Assembly (NCBI GenBank): GCA_963741385.1
Contig: CAVUHO010000003.1
Coordinates: 186,001-250,000, forward strand
Length of the DNA: 64,000 nt
From: Sulfomarinibacter sp963741385
GTDB taxonomy: Bacteria; Acidobacteriota; Thermoanaerobaculia; Thermoanaerobaculales; Sulfomarinibacteraceae
Direction of reading: 5' to 3'
A program made the translations under genes and the position numbers. A model generated the notes under the pieces. It was not told where the DNA came from. It did no database searches and saw only the letters and a list, made by a program, of their open reading frames with translations. This document shows positions 16,834-24,451 of this stretch, piece by piece. Each line of letters starts with the position of its first letter. Within the stretch, counting starts at the first letter, position 1.

Positions 16834-18138
16834 GTGATCGACTGGAAAAGCGAGTGGAAGGTCCTGGCATGGGGTCTTGGCATCTTCGCCGTGATCTTCT
16901 GGCTGCCGGTCGGCGTGCCGCGCTTCGACGGGGCGGTGACCGAGGCCCTCGCTTTAACCCGATGGTACGCCCGCGAGCACGTGCTCCTGTGCCTGGTACC
17001 GGCCTTCTTCATCGCCGGCGCCATTGCCAGCTTTGTCAGCCAGGCCGCGGTGATGAAGTATCTCGGGCCGAAGGCGCCGAAAGTGGTCGCCTATGGGGTC
17101 GCGTCGGTCAGCGGCGCCATCCTCGCAGTGTGCTCGTGCACGGTGCTGCCGTTGTTCGCGGGCATTCACACCATGGGGGCCGGGCTCGGACCGGCGACCG
17201 CGTTTCTCTACTCGGGACCGGCGATCAACGTGCTCGCGGTCATCCTCACGGCGAGCGTTCTCGGCGCCAAGCTCGGCGCCGCCAGAGCGATCGGTGCGGT
17301 GCTTTTCGCGCTCGTGGTCGGCGGCCTGATGGCAGTCATCTTCCGGCGCTCGGAGCAAGAGCGGGAAGCGGCGGCGATGGCCATGCCGGAACCCGACGAC
17401 GTGCGGCCGCTCGGCCAGACCGCGGCCTTCTTCGCCGCCCAGGTGGCGATCCTGGTCTTTGCCAACTGGGCTCGTCCTGAGGACCCGACGGGTGTCTGGT
17501 TCGCGATCTGGCGCGCCAAGTGGTGGTTGACCTCAGCCGGTGCGGTCGCCCTTGGATTGATTCTGGCGCGCTGGTACGGGCTTGCGCTGTGGAAGGCGGT
17601 GGCGGTGGGGCTGCCGACAGCGGCGCTGGCGCTGGCTCGACCCGAGCACCCGGCGCTCGCCTTCACCGCCGGCGTCATCGGCCTCGCGCTGGTGACGGCG
17701 TGGGACCAGGGCGAACTCGGCCGGTGGTTCGAATCGAGCTGGGGCTACGCCAAGCTGATCCTGCCGCTGCTGCTCGGTGGCGTGCTGGTGGCGGGGCTGC
17801 TGCTGGGGCGACCGGGCCACGAGGGCCTGATCCCCTCGGGCTGGGTCGAAGGCGCGGTCGGTGGTAACGGCTTCGGCGCGACGCTGTTCGCGTCAGTAGC
17901 GGGCGCGCTGATGTACTTCGCCACCCTCACCGAGGTACCGATCCTCCAGGGTCTGATTGGCGCCGGCATGGGACCGGGGCCGGCGCTTGCCCTGCTGCTC
18001 GCCGGCCCGGCGCTGTCGCTGCCCAACATGATCGTCATCGCCAGCGTCATCGGCTGGAAGAAAACCTCGGTCTACATAGGTCTGGTGGTGGTGATGGCCA
18101 CCGTCACCGGAATGGTTTATGGAACGTTTATCGCCTAG
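16834..18138 (+). CDS. ArsP-like permease (DUF318)
   Basis: 434 residues from GTG at 16834 with GGGAAGG upstream; an earlier TTG at 16789 lies inside the operator and is disfavoured. There are about 10-12 membrane helices. The hallmark is AVCSCTVLPLFAG with a Cys pair in a membrane helix, followed by SGPAINV. PF03773 permeases include ArsP, which exports trivalent organoarsenicals. The neighbours (ArsR, thioredoxin-like, ArsF, ArsG) support an arsenical substrate. The length and second-half repeat (LAGPALSLPNM) fit the two-domain permease type. Confidence 0.85.
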   Translation: MIDWKSEWKVLAWGLGIFAVIFWLPVGVPRFDGAVTEALALTRWYAREHVLLCLVPAFFIAGAIASFVSQAAVMKYLGPKAPKVVAYGVASVSGAILAVCSCTVLPLFAGIHTMGAGLGPATAFLYSGPAINVLAVILTASVLGAKLGAARAIGAVLFALVVGGLMAVIFRRSEQEREAAAMAMPEPDDVRPLGQTAAFFAAQVAILVFANWARPEDPTGVWFAIWRAKWWLTSAGAVALGLILARWYGLALWKAVAVGLPTAALALARPEHPALAFTAGVIGLALVTAWDQGELGRWFESSWGYAKLILPLLLGGVLVAGLLLGRPGHEGLIPSGWVEGAVGGNGFGATLFASVAGALMYFATLTEVPILQGLIGAGMGPGPALALLLAGPALSLPNMIVIASVIGWKKTSVYIGLVVVMATVTGMVYGTFIA

Positions 18139-18148
18139 GAGGTGTGTC

Positions 18149-18382
18149 ATGAAGAAGCTGATCGTTCTCGGCCCGGGTTGTCCCCGATGTGAAAATCTGC
18201 TGAAAATCACCGGTCAGGCTGCGGAGGAACTCGGAATCGAGTACCACCTCGAAAAGCTCACCGATATCACGAAATTTGCAGAGTACGGGCTCATGATGAC
18301 CCCGGGTCTGGTCGTCGACGGCAAGCTCAAGGTGCAGGGCAAGGTACCGACGATTGATGACATCAAGTCCATGCTGGTATAG
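18149..18382 (+). CDS. small thioredoxin-like redox protein
   Basis: 77 residues with AGGAGG upstream. It has a glutaredoxin/thioredoxin fold with GPGCPRC (C-P-x-C) at residues about 9-15 and the cis-Pro region MMTPGLVVDG. It belongs to the redox-active disulfide protein family usually found next to DUF318 permeases. It may correspond to ArsE of arsEFG loci, which supply reducing power for nitroaromatic arsenicals, but that match is by context. Confidence 0.8.
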   Translation: MKKLIVLGPGCPRCENLLKITGQAAEELGIEYHLEKLTDITKFAEYGLMMTPGLVVDGKLKVQGKVPTIDDIKSMLV

Positions 18383-18392
18383 GGGGGGGGAC

Positions 18393-18842
18393 ATGCATCG
18401 ATCAGCTTCTTTCGCGACTTTGATTTTGGTAGCCGTACTGACAATTTTCTCGTCGCTACCCGCGCCTGGGGCCTTTGCTGAGGAGCCGGCGATGACTCCC
18501 GTTGCAGATGGCGTCGTTGCGTTCTATTTTCACGGTAATGTCCGCTGCGCAACGTGCAAGAAAATCGAGGCGTACGCCGACGAAGCGGTCCACTCAGGCT
18601 TCGCCGAGTCGCTCGAGGATGGCGCCCTGGCGTGGCACGTGGTCAACATCGATGAACCGGAGAACCGGCACTTCGTTCAAGACTTCCAACTCGTAACCAA
18701 ATCGGTGGTGCTGGCCGAGTATCGCGATGGTCAGGTGGTCCGTTGGGAGAACCTCGACAAGGTGTGGCAGCTGGTCCGCAGCAAGGATCTTTTTGTCGAC
18801 TATGTCCAGAACGAGACCCGAGAGTTTCTCGGAACGAGTTGA
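18393..18842 (+). CDS. arsF: ArsF-like nitroreductase subunit, secreted
   Basis: 149 residues with a signal peptide ending near AFAEEP (about residue 30). A thioredoxin-like domain carries GNVRCATCKKIEAYA (C-x2-C). It matches the ArsF family named for the Shewanella arsEFG locus, in which ArsE/ArsF reduce the nitro group of roxarsone-type arsenicals and ArsG exports the product (Rosen group). The start follows a G-run at 18382-18390. Its stop overlaps the ArsG ATG by one base. Confidence 0.75.
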   Translation: MHRSASFATLILVAVLTIFSSLPAPGAFAEEPAMTPVADGVVAFYFHGNVRCATCKKIEAYADEAVHSGFAESLEDGALAWHVVNIDEPENRHFVQDFQLVTKSVVLAEYRDGQVVRWENLDKVWQLVRSKDLFVDYVQNETREFLGTS

Positions 18843-19531
18843 TGGACTCAGGTCTCTTGGCAGTGGGCTCGGCCCTGTGGCTCGGGATCCTGACCTCCAT
18901 CAGCCCGTGCCCACTGGCCACCAACATCGCGGCCGTGTCCTATGTTGGCCGGCGAGTCGGCAACGGTCGCGCGGTGCTGCTCTCGGGTGTGCTCTATACC
19001 GCCGGCCGCAGCTTTGTGTACCTGGTGCTCGGGGCCGTGTCGGTGTGGTCGTTGATGTCGATGGTGTCGGTCTCGAGCTTTTTGCAGGGTACCTTCCCGC
19101 GCCTGCTCGGTCCTCTCCTGATCGCACTCGGGCTCCTGCTGTTTGGCGTGTTTGAGTTCACGCTCCCATCAGTGGGTGTCAGCGAAAAGTTGCAGAAGAG
19201 GGTTGATCGCGCCGGGGTGTGGGGCGCTGGGATCCTCGGTCTGATCTTTGCCCTTGCGTTTTGTCCAGTGTCGGCGGGTCTTTTCTTTGGCGGTCTCGTG
19301 CCGTTGGCGGTGGAGCGAAGCTCACCCCTGCTGCTGCCCCTGGTCTACGGCCTTGGTACCGCGCTCCCGGTGATCGTTTTTGCAGCCTTATTGGCAGTTG
19401 GTGCGGGATGGTTGGGACGGGCACTCGACCGGGTGCAGGCGTTCGAAGTCTGGGCCCGACGGGTCACGGCGATTGTGTTTGTCCTGATCGGAATCTACGA
19501 AACTCTGCACTCGACCCTGTTTGTGATCTGA
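18842..19531 (+). CDS. arsG: ArsG-like aromatic arsenical efflux permease
   Basis: 229 residues from ATG at 18842. It has six or seven helices of the DsbD/CcdA-like LysE superfamily type, beginning LGILTSISPCPLATN and containing ALAFCPVSAGLFF. The paired Pro-Cys-Pro and Cys-Pro motifs lie in helices I and IV, as in CcdA-fold carriers. It is the last gene of the locus. Export of aminobenzylarsenicals is inferred from family and gene order. Confidence 0.75.
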   Translation: MDSGLLAVGSALWLGILTSISPCPLATNIAAVSYVGRRVGNGRAVLLSGVLYTAGRSFVYLVLGAVSVWSLMSMVSVSSFLQGTFPRLLGPLLIALGLLLFGVFEFTLPSVGVSEKLQKRVDRAGVWGAGILGLIFALAFCPVSAGLFFGGLVPLAVERSSPLLLPLVYGLGTALPVIVFAALLAVGAGWLGRALDRVQAFEVWARRVTAIVFVLIGIYETLHSTLFVI

Positions 19532-19581
19532 AGAGAAATTGGCTGGACGGCGTTGTATTCGCTGTGCCGATGAGGCGCTTC

Positions 19582-19875
19582 TCAGCCGATGTTGATCAGG
19601 CGCTTTTCGGGATCCGGCTGTTGGCGGTAGAAGATGGCCATGCGGCCGACGGCACCGGCGCAATCGCAGGCCAGGCGTTCTTCGACGGCGGCGACGATCT
19701 GCAGCCGCTCGTCGCGTGCGGTGAATATCTGCACCTTGATCAGCTCGTTCGCGGTCAACGCATTGTCGATGGCGGTCACGACGCTGTCCGTCAGGCCTGC
19801 CTTGCCGATCTGGACCGCCGGACGGTAGCCGTGCGCCAGACCGCGCAAGTGTGTTCGCTGAGACCCTGTGAGCAT
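19582..19875 (-). CDS. yhbY: YhbY family RNA-binding protein (CRM domain)
   Basis: 97 residues covering one complete CRM domain: LTGSQRTHLRGLAHG, then QIGKAGLTDSVV with the GxxG-type RNA loop, and a C-terminal GRMAIFYR strand. YhbY binds pre-50S ribosomal particles. It lies between the two arsenic loci and is unrelated to them. Confidence 0.9.
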   Translation of the reverse strand: MLTGSQRTHLRGLAHGYRPAVQIGKAGLTDSVVTAIDNALTANELIKVQIFTARDERLQIVAAVEERLACDCAGAVGRMAIFYRQQPDPEKRLINIG

Positions 19876-19917
19876 TTTGTGATCCTCCGCCCAGGCCGCA
19901 TATCTTACCCGGTTTTA

Positions 19918-20967
19918 TCAGCTGAAGAACCGCCCACGAATCCAAAGGGAGACATTGACCAGCCCGATCAGAACCGGGACCTCGACCAGCGGTCCGATCA
20001 CCGCCGCGAATGCGACGCCGGAGGAGATGCCGAAGGTGGCGATGGCGACCGCGATGGCGAGCTCGAAGTTGTTCGAAGCGGCGGTGAACGAAAGGGTCGC
20101 CGATCGCCCGTAATCGGCGCCGACCTTCTTCGACATGAAGAACGAGACCAGAAACATCACCACGAAGTAGATCGTCAGCGGAATCGCGATGCGCACCACG
20201 TCGAACGGCAGCTGGACGATGACTTCGCCCTTGAACGAGAACATGACGACGATGGTGAAAAGCAGAGCGATGAGGGTGATGGGGCTGATCTTCGGGATGA
20301 AGACCTCGTGGTACCACTTCTTGCCCTTGGCCGTGATCAGCGAGAAACGGGTGATCACGCCGGCCAGAAACGGGATCCCGAGGTAGATGAAGACGCTCTT
20401 TGCAATCTGCCCGATGGTGACGTGGATCGCAGTGCCGGCGAGCCCGAAGAGCGGTGGCAGGACGGTGATGAAGAACCAGGCGTAGACCGAGAAGAACAGG
20501 ACCTGGAAGATCGAGTTGAAGGCCACCAGCCCCGCGCAGTACTCGCTGTCGCCGCCGGCCAGCTCGTTCCATACGATGACCATGGCGATGCAGCGGGCGA
20601 GGCCGATGAGGATCAGGCCTACCATGTACTCGGGTTTGTCGGCCAGCAGCGCGACGGCCAGCACGAACATCAACACAGGTCCGACAATCCAGTTCTGCAC
20701 CAGCGAGAGCCCCAGCACTTTCCAGTCCCGGAACACCCGCCCCAGCTCCTCGTACCGGACCTTGGCCAACGGCGGGTACATCATCAGGATGAGGCCGATG
20801 GCGATCGGTATGTTGGTGGTCCCGACCGAGAAGCGGTTCCAGAAGCCGGCGATCCCGGGCTGCAACCAGCCCCAGCCGACCCCGATCGCCATCGCGAGGA
20901 AGATCCACAGGGTGAGGTAGCGGTCGAGGAGGGAGAGCTTTCCGGTAACGCCTTGGTTTACGGACAT
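19918..20967 (-). CDS. acr3: ACR3 arsenite efflux transporter
   Basis: 349 residues with 10 helices. It has the ACR3 signature GLARCIAMVIVWN with the essential membrane Cys, and the region IYLGIPFLAGVITR. It exports As(III) by the proton motive force across the inner membrane. It starts 18 bp after the ArsR gene stop, on the same strand, so the two form an operon. Confidence 0.92.
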   Translation of the reverse strand: MSVNQGVTGKLSLLDRYLTLWIFLAMAIGVGWGWLQPGIAGFWNRFSVGTTNIPIAIGLILMMYPPLAKVRYEELGRVFRDWKVLGLSLVQNWIVGPVLMFVLAVALLADKPEYMVGLILIGLARCIAMVIVWNELAGGDSEYCAGLVAFNSIFQVLFFSVYAWFFITVLPPLFGLAGTAIHVTIGQIAKSVFIYLGIPFLAGVITRFSLITAKGKKWYHEVFIPKISPITLIALLFTIVVMFSFKGEVIVQLPFDVVRIAIPLTIYFVVMFLVSFFMSKKVGADYGRSATLSFTAASNNFELAIAVAIATFGISSGVAFAAVIGPLVEVPVLIGLVNVSLWIRGRFFS

Positions 20968-20985
20968 CGATCCTCCGTGTCGAAT

Positions 20986-21396
20986 TCAGGTTGTGACGCT
21001 CCGGCATCGTTCGAGTTCGATCCGGGCGCCGTCGTAGCCGAGGCGGCACAGGACCTCGACCGGCAGCCGGCGCAACTCATCGACGAACCCGGCGTCGTCG
21101 GCCAGCTGCCGATCGCCCTCCAGCGAGGCGAGAGACGCGTCGACGACCGCCCTCGCGTCTGCGTCCGACGTGAGACCGATGTGGACCCAGCGGCCCTCCT
21201 TGCGCTCGACGATCAGCCCCGCCGTCTTGAGCTCCTTGAGGTGGGCCGACACCGTCGACGGCGCCAGCTTGAGAACCTCGGTGATCTGACAGACGCAGAG
21301 CTCGCCCGAGCGCAACATGGCGACCGCTCGCAGCCTGGCTGGATGGCCGAGGGCGCGGGCGATGGCGACGGCGGAGTCGAGGGTCGGCATTGTCAT
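20986..21396 (-). CDS. arsR: ArsR family regulator of the ACR3 operon
   Basis: 136 residues from ATG at 21396 (21390 possible). The winged-helix core contains ELCVCQITEV (Cys-x-Cys in the DNA-binding helix, As(III) site) and LAPSTVSAHLKEL. The C-terminal part after about residue 85 is longer than usual. The promoter and an inverted repeat lie directly upstream. It diverges from arsC, so one regulator region may control both directions. Confidence 0.88.
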   Translation of the reverse strand: MTMPTLDSAVAIARALGHPARLRAVAMLRSGELCVCQITEVLKLAPSTVSAHLKELKTAGLIVERKEGRWVHIGLTSDADARAVVDASLASLEGDRQLADDAGFVDELRRLPVEVLCRLGYDGARIELERCRSVTT

Positions 21397-21414
21397 TTCG
21401 TCAACTCGCGAAAT
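21395..21414. promoter_or_regulatory. operator in the acr3/arsC divergent region
   Basis: ATTTCG-N8-CGAAAT inverted repeat overlapping the arsR start codon and the -10 of the minus-strand promoter. The position fits autorepression by ArsR. Confidence 0.65.
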
Positions 21415-21440
21415 ATAGTAGTGTGAGCGCAGGTTGTCAA
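21412..21440 (-). promoter_or_regulatory. promoter of arsR-acr3
   Basis: On the minus strand: TTGACA (21440-21435), 17-bp spacer, TATATT (21417-21412). Full -35 match, consensus spacing. The predicted start lies about 9 nt before the ATG. Confidence 0.8.
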
Positions 21441-21454
21441 CGTGGGAGGCGTCC

Positions 21455-21880
21455 ATGTCGAGGAAGAAACGGGTATTGGTCCTGTGCACCGGAAATTCGT
21501 GCCGCTCGCAGATGGCCGAGGGTTGGATCAACAGCGACCTCGGCACGACGTGGCGGGCGGGGTCGGCGGGCACCCGTCCGGGCGATCGCGTCCACCCCGT
21601 GGCGGTGGCGGTGATGGCGGAGGCGGGAGTGGACATCTCCGGGGGACGGCCGAAGTCGGTCGAAACCCTGCTCGAAGACACCTGGGATTTGGTCGTCACG
21701 GTGTGCGACTCCGCAAAGGAGAACTGTCCGGTGTTTCCACGTCCAGTCGAGCAGATCCATGTCTCGTTTGCTGATCCGGCCGAGGCGACGGGGACTGATG
21801 AGGAGATCATGACCGTCTTCCGGACTGTCCGCGACGACATTCGCGAGCGTCTGGTCCCTGAGGTGCGCCGGCGAACGTGA
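21455..21880 (+). CDS. arsC: arsenate reductase, thioredoxin-coupled type
   Basis: 141 residues from ATG at 21455 with GGGAGG upstream. It has the low-molecular-weight phosphatase fold with CTGNSCR (C-x5-R, the arsenate-binding loop). The two resolving cysteines sit in VCDSAKENCP at the spacing of S. aureus ArsC. It reduces As(V) to As(III), which ACR3 exports. It diverges from arsR-acr3 and probably shares its control region. Confidence 0.92.
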   Translation: MSRKKRVLVLCTGNSCRSQMAEGWINSDLGTTWRAGSAGTRPGDRVHPVAVAVMAEAGVDISGGRPKSVETLLEDTWDLVVTVCDSAKENCPVFPRPVEQIHVSFADPAEATGTDEEIMTVFRTVRDDIRERLVPEVRRRT

Positions 21881-21954
21881 CGACAATCCGTGGCCGTTGG
21901 AACGACAGTCCCACCGTGTCATCCCTACGGACGAGCGACGCGATTTTACCGCTC

Positions 21955-22160
21955 TGTCATCCCGACCGAAGGCCCGAAGGGCCGGAGTGGAGTGATCTGG
22001 GCGGGGGCTGCAGTCAACGCTCTTCCGGAAGCCACCCCCCGGATCCCTCCGCTCGGTCGCTCCGCTCCTTCGGTCGGGATGACAGAAGGGAGGTCAAGCG
22101 ATAGTTCTCTCCGTCGGGATGACAGAAGGGAGGTCAAGCGATAGTTCTCTCCGTCGGGAT
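21955..22160. repeat. 130-bp palindromic unit plus two 40-bp tandem units
   Basis: TGTCATCCCGACCGAAGG... at 21955 is inverted as ...CTTCGGTCGGGATGACA ending at 22084, so the unit is a long imperfect hairpin. Two 40-bp direct repeats follow (22081-22120, 22121-22160), each ending TCCGTCGGGAT. The same arrangement is at 39445-39652. Confidence 0.85.
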
Positions 22161-22440
22161 GACAGGGTGGGCCTTGGCCTACCTTCAGTCTGGCGCGTGC
22201 AGAGTGGAGCGATGGACACCACGCCTTTCCTCGTCCGGGTCGAACTCGAGGTCCTCGCCCGTGACGCCGGGTTGATGGCGGAGCGATTCGCAGACCCGGT
22301 TTGACATCCTCCGCCGGCGGTCGGATGATCTTGACGATGGTCTCATCGAACAGGATGCCGGGGATGAGGGGCGCTCGGGCGAACTTGCAACTTCTCGCGC
22401 GGGTGGGCAATGGAGGGTTTTTCGCAAGAAGGAGGACGTG

Positions 22441-23076
22441 ATGAGAGTTTTCTTCGCGATCGTTGTGGCGTGTTGTCTCGGGCTCGTCGGGTGTGCAAAG
22501 ACGGCTGAGAACCCGGTCGAGGTTGAGGAAGTGACCGTGGCGGAGTGGGAGCATGTCCTCCCCGGCCTGATGACCGACACCCAGAAGGCGCAGCAGGAGT
22601 TGATCCTGACGGCCACCAATGCCCTGTCCTCCGAAATGATGGGCGAGCTGATGGCGGCACTCGACGAGGGTGGCCCCGCCGGCGGTATCACGGCCTGCCG
22701 CGAAAAGGCCCCCACTGTTGCAGCCCATGTGGCCGAGATGTACGGCGTTGAAATCGGCCGGACGGCGAACAGGCTGCGCAACCCGGCCAATGCGGCGCCC
22801 GAGTGGGCCGCGAGCTATGTCGCAGACATGGTTGAAGATCCCACGTGGGTCAGCGGTCCGAACGGTGAACTCGGAGCGTTGTTGCCCATTCGCCTCAAGG
22901 CCGAGTGCCAGATGTGCCATGGACCCGCTGAGATGATCGATCCGGACGTCATGACCGCGATCCACGAGGTCTACCCGGACGACCAGGCCGTCGGTTTTTC
23001 CGAAGGCGACCTCCGCGGCTGGTTCTGGGTCGAGGCGCCCCCTGGCGAGGCGGACACGGCGGAGCCGGAGATTTAG
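22441..23076 (+). CDS. DUF3365-type c-haem lipoprotein
   Basis: About 211 residues from ATG at 22441 (GTG at 22438 also in frame), with AGGAGG upstream. A lipobox LGLVGC places the lipidated Cys at about residue 18. A Tll0287/DUF3365-like sensor fold follows, with NRLRNPANAAPEWA. One haem-binding CQMCH sits near residue 160. It should be a periplasmic, membrane-anchored monohaem cytochrome with a possible redox-sensing role. No partner gene is adjacent. Confidence 0.8.
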   Translation: MRVFFAIVVACCLGLVGCAKTAENPVEVEEVTVAEWEHVLPGLMTDTQKAQQELILTATNALSSEMMGELMAALDEGGPAGGITACREKAPTVAAHVAEMYGVEIGRTANRLRNPANAAPEWAASYVADMVEDPTWVSGPNGELGALLPIRLKAECQMCHGPAEMIDPDVMTAIHEVYPDDQAVGFSEGDLRGWFWVEAPPGEADTAEPEI

Positions 23077-23634
23077 AGCGACTCCTCAACCGATGCCAGA
23101 TACCGGACTTGTCACGGCGTAGCCGGTAGGGCGAAGCCGGACCCACCCAGTTTGCCCGCAGATCACGCAGATCCATCGCAACGGGCAAACCACAGAGGCA
23201 CAGAGACACAGAGCCAAGCATCGTCGCAACCACAAAGACACAAAGACACGAAGACGACACCAAGCTCGCGGTCATCGGAAGCGAGCTTCCGTTGTCGTCA
23301 GGCTGCTACCCGGCGACGCGCCGTTGGCGCGTCTGTTCATCCTTGTCGGACACGTTTCGAGACGGGCGTCCGAGTTTTTTCAGCTGGAGAGAGGCGAGGC
23401 CTTCGCTGTCAGACAGCGCAGGCCGATGTCGATGGCAAACGCGCCTGACGCGAGCGTCAGCGGCGTTTGCCATCGACATCGGTCCCCCCGGCCGCCCCGG
23501 CGGCCGGGACCTCGCCGGAGAGGAAGTCGGCACGACACCTTTGTGTCTTCGTGTTGAGATGTGATGGGCTTGCTTCAGATGCCGACTCGGGTCGGTCCTG
23601 AATCCTGAATCCTGTACCCGAGCCGCTCGGCGGC
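23077..23634. other. gene-free stretch with a CACAGAG-type repeat and hairpins
   Basis: No convincing gene. Positions about 23190-23255 hold imperfect CACAGAGACACAGAG and CACAAAGACACAAAG runs. A long hairpin lies at 23423-23482, followed by CCGGCCGCC-CC-GGCGGCCGG. The two short open frames on each strand follow these repeats. Confidence 0.6.
23423..23482. repeat. 60-nt near-perfect hairpin
   Basis: A 20-bp perfect arm (CCGATGTCGATGGCAAACGC and its complement) is continued inward by CTGAC/GTCAG around a GCGAGC apex, separated by two unpaired bases on each side. It has no T-tract. It could be a mobile palindromic element or a folded RNA. Confidence 0.8.
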
Positions 23635-23982
23635 TCAGGTTCCGAGGCGTTTGCGGAAATATTCGACGACAACGTCGCGGGCATACTGGAGGACCTGCTC
23701 CGCTGATTCGTCAGGCTCGGCGAATTCGGGGGTGTCGATGATGTCAACGATCATTTCCGGCCACCATTTGGAGCCCATGGTCAGGGCGATATATTCCTCG
23801 TCGAAGCCGTTGAGTTGAAAGTCCTCGGCGGTAGGGGCGTCGAAGGCGATGACCGGGTCGTCCGAACCCGGGACCAGCCGCACCCGACCCTGGATCCACT
23901 CGTACATTTTTTTGACGTCTGCCGTTTCCACCGTCTCCTCCGTGGCTCGCAGTCGGGCGACCAAGTCGACGTCGCGTTTCAA
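23635..23982 (-). CDS. hypothetical acidic protein
   Basis: 115 residues from a TTG at 23982, so the true start is uncertain. It is acidic and soluble with no signal. The sequence has aromatic pairs (SKWWPEMIVDII) and a helical end with QVLQYARDVVVEYFRKR. Coding-like third-position GC supports a real gene. Family not recognised. Confidence 0.5.
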   Translation of the reverse strand: MKRDVDLVARLRATEETVETADVKKMYEWIQGRVRLVPGSDDPVIAFDAPTAEDFQLNGFDEEYIALTMGSKWWPEMIVDIIDTPEFAEPDESAEQVLQYARDVVVEYFRKRLGT

Positions 23983-24012
23983 CTTCAGGAAGTGTAGCGA
24001 ATATCTGCTCAG

Positions 24013-24041
24013 TTGACATCAAGTTTGAACGTCTGGATGAT
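24013..24041 (+). promoter_or_regulatory. promoter of the zinc-locus leader gene
   Basis: TTGACA (24013-24018), 17-bp spacer, GATGAT (24036-24041). The GTG start lies 12 nt after the first base of the -10, which suggests a leaderless transcript. Confidence 0.6.
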
Positions 24042-24047
24042 GGTGGG

Positions 24048-24407
24048 GTGAGCTCTCGGACTCGTTTTGTGGTGGTCCTGCTGGCGGCGGCGTTGCTGCC
24101 GTGGCTTGGAATGCTGCAGGCGCTGCCGCACACTCACTCGGACGCGGCAGTCCCCCAGGAGCACCTGGTCTGTTCGGCATCCGGCCCGACCTCGCACGAG
24201 GTTCACCTCCATGGTGCGGGTCACCTGCTGCCTCCCCACGCGTGTCTCGCGTGTCTCGCCGGCGCGTCCCACGCCGCGTCGCCGCCGCCGGTGAAGATGG
24301 CCTGGGTGGAGTCCACAGCATCGCTCGTCGCTGAGCAAGCGGACGTTGTCCATTCGCGCAGCTCCGTCTCTCTCCCCCTGTTGCGAGGTCCACCGCTCGC
24401 CGCCTGA
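24048..24407 (+). CDS. small exported His/Cys-containing protein
   Basis: 119 residues from GTG. A hydrophobic N-terminal segment (VVVLLAAALLPWLG) is a signal or anchor. The middle is rich in His and Cys (PHTHSD, EVHLHGAGH, PHACLACL), which suggests metal binding. It lies 44 bp before the porin-like gene of the zinc uptake locus and probably shares its transcript. Family not recognised. Confidence 0.6.
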   Translation: MSSRTRFVVVLLAAALLPWLGMLQALPHTHSDAAVPQEHLVCSASGPTSHEVHLHGAGHLLPPHACLACLAGASHAASPPPVKMAWVESTASLVAEQADVVHSRSSVSLPLLRGPPLAA

Positions 24408-24451
24408 GTCGGCATCCGGACCTTTCCGCAACAACGATGAGGGGAGACACG

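Noticed and set aside
19219..21426. 735-residue frame opposite acr3 and arsR
   Set aside because: Same antisense pattern, opposite two strongly supported genes.
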